A stretch of 64,000 nt of DNA from Morinoia aosen. Lineage: Eukaryota; Arthropoda; Malacostraca; Amphipoda; Talitridae. Below the pieces are notes generated by a model that ran no database searches, was not told the origin of the DNA, and was given only the letters and a program-made list of their open reading frames with translations. The position numbers and the translations under genes are program-made. Each line of letters begins with the position of its first letter. The first letter of the stretch is position 1. Location: the NCBI GenBank assembly GCA_030386875.1, contig CM059572.1, forward strand, positions 40,483,732 to 40,547,731, read 5' to 3'. Of this stretch, positions 37,501 through 48,800 are shown piece after piece.

Positions 37501-40500
37501 TCATTTAAATCCACATTGAGGTGCGCATATTTCAGAAACATTACCCCCTTTTAAAATTCCACTGTAATAATTTGAATATACAAGCTTGCAAGCACCAATA
37601 TTTAATAAATCATGACAAATTGCTTTTCATTCTGATTAAATTCTTTTGAAGATTCACTAAATTGTCCACTACCAACTCGTAAGCTACACCTACTTCGGTT
37701 TACAAGGTTTCAGCGGTTAAAACACTACAAGCACTAGAATTTATACACATCAAGAAATTTCACAGACGTTCGAGTGAAATAAATTTTTGTTTAAGGAAGA
37801 CTCTCTACTACAAGAAATTAGATTACATTTTTATAAGTTAATTTAAGCCTTCCTAACCACAAAAAATAGTGTTACCAAGAGACAAAAGAGGAGAAAAGAA
37901 CCCATTACAATGAAATTAAAGGAACGAGGACTCCATGCCCAAGGAATGTCCCCTTACTTGGAGCACAGAAGCAGCAAGATTGAAAGAAGTTTATGAAACC
38001 TGAGATAAGTTGGCAAAAAGTAATAGGTGCTGGGAGAGCAATAGGGAACTGAAAAGATAGTTTGTAAAATAGCAGAAAACCTGTTCTATTAGAACAAAAG
38101 GAAGACCTATTCAACAGGACCTCACATCTTCTCCTTGCGAGCGCCAATTCCCGTAGATACAATAGTTGCATCCCCTTGAGGGAGGAGTCTACAAGCTACC
38201 CTCAAGAGGAACAAGGTAAAGAAAAAAATCGCTGAAAACTCAAAAGTTATCCAAGATAAAAAAAGAACGAGTTTTACGTCAAAACAGGTTGCTAATTCAT
38301 TGAAAACAGCCACACTAAATGCAGTAAACATTTTCAAGAATCATGAACAACTTGCAATTTTTCAGCAAAATGGTACTGTTGCCACTGAGAATTGATAACT
38401 AACTTCTAGATTGCGGAAAAGTGATTTTAAGCAACACGAAATGATTTTTCTTTTAATATTACAGTAATAGAACTGTTTCACCAACTCAACATGCTCAAAA
38501 CGCACACAAGCACGCTTTCACATTAACCATTCATTTGCCTACACTACAACGAGCTCGAGCGTACATCGACGCCAGCACAACTGTGCCTCGAGCGTTGCCC
38601 TCTGTCATGGTGTGGGGTGCCAGAACACGTCACGAGTCGTCTGGTCGCTCCACCCATGCGCTTACATGCACGATATGCAATAGGTGTGTATTTCAATAAC
38701 TCTACAAAGTTACTGAGCTTTCCCCTATGCAAAATTTCTGAGATCTCACTGAAATTCTTCACAGAACAGCAACAGCTTTCTGTTCAAAAGTGAGCACCAT
38801 TCTCTTCGTCATTTGAAGGAATGTTATGCTGAACATCACCACAAAGTCAGTGATATTTTCTATAAAAAGAAAATTTCCATGAGCTCGTTGAAATTACAGA
38901 GCAGTAACACAGTTGTGTTCAACAGTGAGCACCGTTTTCTTTGAAAGCCATGCTCAGCAAGACAATTGCTTTGTCTAGCTCGAGCACAAGACATCGCAGA
39001 TCAGCTGAAAACCCCATCGTCGTAGCAAAACTGCATTCTAGCACATCCAAAAGAGAGCGAAAGGAAAAATTAGATAAGCTAAGACAAATCCAAGATAAGG
39101 CACAGGAACTCAATTGTACTTCAAGGCATATGTGGGGTAATGCAAGATAAATCTGGGGTAATGCCAGGTAAATATGTTACGCAAGGCAAATCTGAGGTTA
39201 TGCAAGGTAAATATGGCGTAATGCAGGGCAAAACAGGAACGATTTAAGGTAAATTAAGGGCATGGTAACTAAAGAGCAGTTTAAGGTAAATCAAGAGCAG
39301 GTCAAGGTTCAAGAGCAATACAAAACAAACCAAGAGGAAATACAAGGAAGCCCATGGTCGATTTATAGGAAATCATGGTCACCCAAAAGGAAATCAGGAG
39401 CAATATAAAGGAAGTCTAGAGCAATGTAAGAAAATCAACAGCAATACAAAGGAAATTGGGAGTAACACAAGGAAATCATGGGCACCCAAAAGGGAATCAG
39501 GAGCAATACAAAGAAAATCAGGAATAATTCAAGAAGAATCACAGTAAATTCAAGCAAAATCAGAAAAATTCAAGTAAAGAACAAAAGAGATTGAAAATAA
39601 TAGTAGCAATTTTTCCAGGCATATCACAAGTATTTCAAGGTAAAATCGGCTGATTCGGTTCAATGCATAACTTAAAATAGAACCATAAGTAATAGCAACT
39701 AGAAACAAAGCGTAAATGCACATTAAATCGAAACTAATGAAACGGAAATGCAACACCAAATTGCATTGAAGAGATCCGAGTGTCCCCACTGGCATATCGG
39801 GTCCTAACCCACTGATGTGTGAGGCCAGTCGGAGTTATGAAGAAGACAGGTCAAGGTGAGGAAAATGCGAAATGTTTCATTCATTTGCGAGCCACAGGCC
39901 GCCCTACTCGAGACTTACACAGAGGGCACTGATGCAGGAAAAGGGGTAATCAAAGACGCAAATACTGAATTGAGGGAAAAAATCCGGAAGTAGGGGGCTA
40001 CCAAAGGCACAAATGCTGAAGTGAGGGCGAGGAGGACACAAATGCTGAAGTGAGGGTGAGGAGGACACAAATGCTGAAGTGAGGGCGAGGAGGACACAAA
40101 TGCTGAAGTGAGGGTGAGGAGGACACAAATGCTGAAGTAAGGGCGAGGAGGACACAAATGCTGAAGTGAGGGCGAGGAGGACATAAATGCTGAAGTGAGG
40201 GCGAGGAGGACACAAATGCTGAAGTAAGGGCGAGGAGGACACAAATGCTGAAGTGAGGGGGTAGGAGGACACAAATGCTGAAGTAAGGGCGAGGAGGACA
40301 CAAATGCTGAAGTGAGGGCGAGGAGGACACAAATGCTGAAGTGAGGGTGAGGAGGACACAAATGCTGAAGTGAGGGCGAGGAGGACACAAATGCTGAAGT
40401 GAGGGTGAGGAGGACACAAATGCTGAAATGAGGGCGAGGAGGACACAAATGCTGAAGTAAGGGCGAGGAGGACACAAATGCTGAAGTGAGGGCGAGGAGG

Positions 40501-43500
40501 ACATAAATGCTGAAGTGAGGGCGAGGAGGACACAAATGCTGAAGTGAGGGGGGTAGGAGGACACAAATGCTGAAGTGAGGGCGAGGAGGACATAAATGCT
40601 GAAGTGAGGGGCGAGGAGGACACAAATGCTGAAGTAAGGGCGAGGAGGACACAAATGCTGAAGTGAGGGGGTAGGAGGACACAAATGCTGAAGTAAGGGC
40701 GAGGAGGACACAAATGCTGAAGTGAGGGCGAGGAGGACACAAATGCTGAAGTGAGGGTGAGGAGGACACAAATGCTGAAGTGAGGGCGAGGAGGACACAA
40801 ATGCTGAAGTGAGGGTGAGGAGGACACAAATGCTGAAGTGAGGGCGAGGAGGACACAAATGCTGAAGTGAGGGTGAGGAGGACACAAATGCTGAAGTGAG
40901 GGTGAGGAGGACACAAATGCTGACGTAAGGCCGAGGAGGACACAAATGCTGAAGTGAGGGTGAGGAGGACACAAATGCTGAAGTGAGGGCGAGGAGGACA
41001 CAAATGCTGACGTAAGGCCGAGGAGGACACAAATGCTGAAGTGAGGGTGAGGAGGACACAAATGCTAAAGTGAGGGTGAGGAGGACACAAATGCTGAAGT
41101 GAGGGTGAGGAGGACACAAATGCTGAAGTGAGGGTGAGGAGGACACAAATGCTGAAGTGAGGGCGAGGAGGACACAAATGCTGAAGTGAGGGTGAGGAGG
41201 ACACAAATGCTGAAGTGAGGGCGAGGAGGACACAAATGCTGAAGTGAGGGTGAGGAGGACACAAATGCTGAAGTGAGGGCGAGGAGGACACAAATGCTGA
41301 AGTGAGGGTGAGGAGGACACAAATGCTGAAGTGAGGGCGAGGAGGACACAAATGCTGAAGTGAGGGTGAGGAGGACACAAATGCTGAAGTGAGGGCGAGG
41401 AGGACACAAATGCTGAAGTGAGGGCGAGGAGGACACAAATGCTGAAGTGAGGGTGAGGAGGACACAAATGCTGAAGTGAGGGCGAGGAGGACACAAATGC
41501 TGAAGTGAGGGCGAGGAGGACACAAATGCTGAAGTGAGGGTGAGGAGGACACAAATGCTGAAGTGAGGGTGAGGAGGACACAAATGCTGAAGTGAGGGTG
41601 AGGAGGACACAAATGCTGAAGTGAGGGTGAGGAGGACACAAGTGCTGAAGTGAGGGTGAGGAGGACACAAATGCTGAAGTGAGGGCGAGGACACAAATGC
41701 TGAAGTAAGGGTGAGGAGGACACAAATGCTGAAGTGAGGGCGAGGACACAAATGCTGAAGTGAGGGTGAGGAGGACACAAATGCTGAAGTGAGGGCGAGG
41801 AGGACACAAATGCTGAAGTGAGGGCGAGGAGGACACAAATGCTGAAGTGAGGGTGAGGAGGACACAAATGCTGAAGTGAGGGCGAGGAGGACACAAATGC
41901 TGAAGTGAGGGCGAGGAGGACACAAATGCTGAAGTGAGGGTGAGGAGGACACAAATGCTGAAGTAAGGGTGAGGAGGACACAAATGCTGAAGTGAGGGTG
42001 AGGAGGACACAAATGCTGAAGTGAGGGTGAGGAGGACACAAATGCTGAAGTAAGGGTGAGGAGGACACAAATGCTGAAGTGAGGGTGAGGAGGACACAAA
42101 TGCTGAAGTGAGGGTGAGGAGGACACAAATGCTGAAGTGAGGGTGAGGAGGACACAAATGCTGAAGTAAGGGTGAGGAGGACACAAATGCTGAAGTGAGG
42201 GTGAGGAGGACACAAATGCTGAAGTAAGGGTGAGGAGGACACAAATGTTGAAGTGAGGGTGAGGAGGATACAAATGCTGAAGTAAGGGCGAGGAGGACAC
42301 AAATGCTGAAGTGAGGGTGAGGAGGACACAAATGCTGAAGTGAGGGTGAGGAGGACACAAATGCTGAAGTAAGGGTGAGGAGGACACAAATGCTGAAGTG
42401 AGGGTGAGGAGGACACAAATGCTGAAGTAAGGGCGAGGAGGACACAAATGCTGAAGTGAGGGTGAGGAGGACACAAATGTTGAAGTAAAGAAAGTAACAA
42501 CACAAACGCTGATTGGAAAATGAGGACACAATTACTGATGAAGTAAGAAGAATACAAAAGTAGGAGATATTAATGATACAAACGCTAGAGTTAAGGAGAG
42601 GAAAGGAGGACACAAATGCTAAGAGCAAAGAGGACACAGTTGCTGATGAAGAAAGAAGAATACAAAAGAAGGGGGTATAAATTATACAAACGCTGAAGTG
42701 AAGGAACGAGGCCACAAACGCATGAGGCAAATTGAAGACACAACGAATGAGTAAGACCAACTGTTATGAAGAACACAAATGCAGAAGAGCCAAATCAGAA
42801 GCACACCATGAACAAGCCGCGGCGCACGGGCCACCTACCTCATCCTCCGCTAACTGAGGAAGAAAAACAGAAACATTCACTCAACTAAGATCAATAAACA
42901 GTACTACTGCTCTATAGCTTCATTACTATCAAGTGTATTACAAGCAACAACTAGTAGTTTGTTTCATGAGTAACCCCACACTAACGTCTGCAGTTTTGTC
43001 AATTTTAAACAATACCTATGCAGTTAAACTATATATATGCATTAGTAAATAGTAAAACTAAGCGAACGAAGGAATAGCTACACTGTCTGTAAATGATAAA
43101 CAAGATCTGTAAAATAAGCACTGAAGAACAGATACATACGGCGCAGGACTGCAAAGCAAGTTATGGCATAAGAAACAACTATTGTGTTCAAACACGCTAA
43201 GTAAGTCATGGTATGAGGGGACAGCTACACGGTCCATAACTTCAAAGCAAGTTTTGGCATTAAGTAACAGCTACCGTGTTCAAACACACTAAGTAAGTCA
43301 TGGTATTAGGGGACAGCCGCACGGTCCATAACTGCAAAGCAAGTTATGGCATTAAGGAACAGCTACCTAATCCATACACACTGAGCAAGTTATGGCATAA
43401 AGGAACAGCTACCTAATAAGTTATGGTAGAAAGGACCAGCTACACGGCCCACAAGCCCTAAATAAACTCCCACAAAAAACAGACATCAGAGAGCAGCAAA

Positions 43501-45836
43501 TTGAAGCAGTGGGATGTTCACTAAATACTGGAACTCGCTAAGCACCACTTTTGATCATCACGTTACAGTATGAAGCAACAGTGTTGACCACACCCGCGAC
43601 TCTAAATTGACCTAGTTACTGTATATCTACAGTAAATCAACTGAAGCTTTATCTTAAAAGTTTTGTTCAACATTCAAAAGTTAATGAAAAACATTGAACC
43701 ACAGTTAAAACTTGAAAAATAGTCCAAGCTTGCATACCATACATCTACATATAGTAGATTACTGAACAATGAGCGTAAATAATAATAAAATGCACAGAGT
43801 ACGTAAGTTTTGGCTTTGAATTGGAGCATAACAAGCCCAAAACGCATAATAAAAGTAAAAGTACGATATCATTCCATTCAGACGCCCGTACTTACTTCAA
43901 AACGAGGTCATGAAAGTAAAACATCGCACTGCAACACTGAAATCACACAACGAGCAGGCCTTTGACGAATAAAAAATGTTCACAAAACGCCACGCACTAC
44001 TTGAAGGCTGATAACCTTCAACCACAATTTATTCCCAAATATAAAATGGAAATAATAATTTACTGAAGATCTACTTTTAAAGAGAGATTCCATTACACAA
44101 GACTTGGCGGTATAAGCTAACATCGCGTCCCTATCCCGTGCGTGGAACTGATGCTGCATTCGTGCCCGCATCAGGGAGTGCCTTTTCAGTAGCGTTAGAT
44201 TACTCATCCGTAACACCACCCAATACCAGGATCAAAGATTCCAAACTGCGTCATAACTCTACCTCAAACCACTCAAAAATACACAGCGTTGACCATTTCC
44301 CACCGAAATTGTTACACTGCACAACGCCAGATCAAAAGCGTAGCATCTCTTTTATGGCGTTCCAAACCACGTCATAACTCAACCTAAACTCACTCAAAAA
44401 ATGCACAACGTTGGCATTTCCCACACATTTCATCCTAAACAAACTATAACCTACACAACGAACAGTAAAAGTGTGACTATCATAAATACCAGCCAGCAAG
44501 CACCCCACTGTAGAGCAAGCAAATAACACCGCTTGACTTGTAAATAAAGCAAGCATGGCTGAACACCACAAACCTTAGCAGCGAAGGAGGCGGCAGCAGC
44601 AGACGTGGGCTCATGACCTGCCCGGACGCGAGCGCCATCAGCAGACACGGCATCAGGCGCGTCTCTGGCGCCAGTCCGCGACACACTGAAGCGCCCCACG
44701 CCCCCACCAGGAGCGGCAGCGTCGTGCCCTCCGGCAGCCTGGGGGCCGAGCACGGCGCTGAAGGCGTCAGGAGGCGACGCCGAGGCGGTGAACAAGTCCG
44801 GGGGGCAGGGGGCGGCGCTGGAGAAGGTGCTGGAGGGGCCTCGCCTCTGCAGCCACTTGCGGCCGTGTCGGGGCCGGAGCGGCAGCGTCAGGCGGCTCAC
44901 CAGCCCGCGCAGCTCCTCCACCAGCTGGGGCGGGGCACTTGTCAACGCCAGCACACACCGCATACACACCACCTATACACCCGCATACACACCGCCTACA
45001 CCCGCATACACACCACCTACACCCGCATACACACCGCCTACACCCGCATACACACCGCCTACACCCACATACACACCGCCTACACCCGCATACACACCGC
45101 CTACACCCGCATACACACCGCCTACACCCGCATACACACCACCTACACCCGCATACACACCACCTACACCCGCATACACACCACCTACACCCGCATACAC
45201 ACCACCTACACCTGCATACACACCGCCTACACCCGCATACACACCGCCTACACCCGCATACACACCGCCTACACCCGCATACACACCGCCTACACCCGCA
45301 TACACACCGCCTACACCCGCATACACACCGCCTACACCCGCATACACACCACCTACACCAGCATACACACCGCTTACACCCGCATACACACCGCTTACAC
45401 CCGCATATACACCGCCTACACCCACATACACACCGCCTACACCCGCATACACACCACCTACACCCGCATACACACCACCTACACCCGCATACACACCACC
45501 TACACCCGCATACACACCACCTACACCTGCATACACACCGCCTACACCCGCATACACACCGCCTACACCCGCATACACACCGCCTACACCCGCATACACA
45601 CCGCCTACACCCGCATACACACCGCCTACACCCGCATACACACCGCCTACACCCGCATACACACCACCTACACCAGCATACACACCGCTTACACCCGCAT
45701 ACACACCGCTTACACCCGCATATACACCGCTTACACCCGCATATACACCGCTTACACCCGCTTGCAGCTGTATGCAGCACATCGTCACGGGCACACGCGC
45801 ACAAAGCATCACAGGCACACACAGCATAAACACACA

Positions 45837-45877
<41 letters not shown>

Positions 45878-48800
45878 AGAAAGTTTTAGCCTCCCTTAAC
45901 CACGAAAAAGATGTTCCAAGAGAGGAAAAAGGAAGGCACCATTTAGTATGGAGTTGAGGGAACGTGGAATCTATGCACAAGGTGCACAGAAACAGTAAGC
46001 TAGGAAAGAAGTTCATGAAACAAGAAAAAGTTGAAGAAGAAAGTAGTAGGTGCTGAAAAACAGGACAGCAGTGAACCGAAAAAAGATGGTCCGTAACAAA
46101 ACAAAAACCTATTTTATTACAACAAAAAGGAAGCCTACCTAACCTTTAGCTCGGGCCCACACATGGTTCCCCTGGGAGGGCTAATTCCATAGATACAATC
46201 GTTGTATCCCCCTGAGGGGCATAAGCACACAAGCGTAAGCAACATATGCATCACGAGCTACATAAAACTTACTACATCATAAGCCTAAATATTTAGCACC
46301 TAAATCATAAATACAATGGAAAATAGTTAGTTTCTTATTCCATATTTTTAATCCATTGTATACATATATTTAGCACCTAATAAAATTTCACACTTGAAAA
46401 ATTTGGTACTCTAAAATATGCATTCACTTATAGTACGTTAAGCATTTAAATCTAATTCAAAATATATGTTTCCTGCAGATAAGCAAAAGAATTTACTAAA
46501 CAAGAAATCTTCCATACCACGCACAGCGTGATGCCGTTCCCACATATACAAGATGAAATCCCGAGTTATGATTCCGTTTAGATTATTTGTATCTTCATGC
46601 TGGCTCATATTTGTAATGAAAGGTGAAAAGGATCAATTCCATGACTTACATTTGCAAATAAATGACAAAACTGCAATTTCGAGCTAACAGACCTTCTGCC
46701 TGACACAAACAGTGAAACTGGAGACCCGAGTGATGACAGAAATTGATAACAAAGCTACAGCCTGTAGCTAATAGACTCACCTAACAAAAACAGTGACACA
46801 GGATACTCGAACAGTGACACAAATAAGTGACAAAACCACTGCCTACAGCAAACAGACTGTCAGGGAAATTTCTCTAGGTTAAGGACATGTGTAAATCACA
46901 TAGCGGTGCGACCCCGTTACCCGTAAATTGTACGTTTCTTAGGGCGGCCTGAGACTTGAGACAGTTGTGTTTTGTCTGTCGTACCCTTCAGTAAGTATGG
47001 TAATTTGTTAGCATTTGCGAATATTTATTTAAGACTTGTTTTGACACCTAATGAATTTTTGAGATCCGAAATTATTCAACTTTGCCGCTGGTTAAATTTC
47101 ATAAAGTTGTCAATATTTTTTTTTCGTTGTTTCAGGTTGGATTATTAGGTCTGGCCTGCCTAGTGCCACACTGTGTTTCATCTATCTTTGGCTTGGAATC
47201 TAAAGCGAACGTATGATCTAGAGATCCCAGTAATACTTGTTTTTCTTCTAAATTCTTCCTGTTCATCCGACAAGGTACTATTTATTTACTAATTCCTTTA
47301 TAATTGTCATTAGTCAATCATTTCTTTCATATTAATTATATAATTGAAGTCTTTCGTTTATTTTACCTTGATCCCCACATACTAAAGAACCTGGTATCCT
47401 GACAAAGTGGCGACCTTGCCAGGGGGATCTCGGTAATTCTTTTTTTTTCTTCTCTCGTCTATTTATATTACTGGGATTGATTTAGTTTGCTATTGCGGCA
47501 CAAATTACTTGCCTAGGCCAGGAAGTATCTCCAGACTAGAAAGACGTCTGTGTGTGCCCTGATTCCTGAGAGCAGCGAGCCTCTCTGTCGCAACCTAACT
47601 TGATCTCTCAGTGGTGTGTCAATTGACGCCAAAGGACTGAGACTTTCATCGAGCGTCATAATGAGTTCTTATCGAACTATAGCTGAACTACGTGAGGAAG
47701 CTACCCTCCTACAACTAACTGGTGCCGATGCCGTTGATTATGTGTATAAGCAGCAAGCTGTTGAACGTGAAGAACGAGCCAAAGACCGGGAGCTGGAGAA
47801 ACAGCGAGCAGAGATAGAAAAGCAGCGAGCAGAGATTGATCTTCAGAAAGCTAGATGGGCCGCTGAAGAAAAGCAAAAGGAAAGGGATCACGAGCTGGCT
47901 CTCTTACGTGCCCAGACTGCAAGCAGCGGAACGCACTCTGATGTGTTCTCAGAGGTGGCATCAAAACCCAAATTGCCTGTGTTCCAAGATGGAGAAGACA
48001 TAAAGTCCTTCATTATTAGGTTCGAACGTATAGCAGACCTGCTTAAGCTCGACCGAAGCACCTACGCTGTACGTCTGGGTACTCTATTGAGTGGCAAAGC
48101 CCTTGGAATCTACGCTTCTCTGCCCCCAGAAATTACTGAAGATTACGAAAAACTTAAACGTGCCCTCTTGGTTGGGTTTAATAAAACGCCAGAGACATAC
48201 CGGCAAGAATTTCGCTCTCTAAAAATTGGTCCACAAGAAACTTACGAACAGTTCGCCGTACAACTGGGTCGGTCCCTGGACTACTGGATTGAATCACGAC
48301 AAATTGAAAAAAATTATGAATCTCTGCGATCCTTTGTCCTTGCTGACCAGATCTTTGCGTCTGTCACTCCTGACCTTAGATGCTTTCTTAAGGAACACGA
48401 CGCATATGATTTACCGGATATCGTGAAGTTAGCAGACAACTGGGCCACGGCGAGAAGAGCGTATCCAAGGACCCAAAATCTAAACAACGGCTTTTCGACC
48501 TCATCAAATGATACTCTCGGGGCTCAATCCTATTTCGAATCTGAAGAGAGGAACGAAACGTCAAAGACGCGAGCAGTGCGGTGTCACGCTTGTGGAGTCT
48601 ACGGCCACATAAAGTCACAGTGCCCGAGAAATCCCGCATCGTATCCGGAGTCTGTGTTCCGAGATAACCAAATCAATTTTTGTGTCGGCTATGCTGCTAC
48701 GAATAGCTACACGTGTTGTGGCTCAGTTAATGGAGCGAAGGTATCCACAATCCTGAGAGACACGGGATGCTCGTGTGTTGTAGTTTCCGAAAAAGTGCTA

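Noticed and set aside
38544-38762. Possible extra SZT2 exon
   Set aside because: The GC-richer patch has an open frame, but no SZT2 similarity and no paired splice signals. Exons 9 and 10 already join in phase.
39904-42760. Long minus-strand frames (385-920 codons) in the same strand as SZT2
   Set aside because: They are the 29-bp minisatellite read in three frames. The true coding element nearby is the 15-nt candidate exon and has different sequence.
44767-46016. Frames rich in His/Pro/Thr or Cys/Arg across the 21-bp array
   Set aside because: They are repeat translation. Only the part at 44574-44924 on the minus strand is coding, as SZT2 exon 8.
47616-47660. Longer N-terminus for the gag protein
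   Set aside because: The extra 15 codons begin with GTG. The first ATG in frame is at 47661 and opens MSSYRTIAELREEA, a natural gag start.
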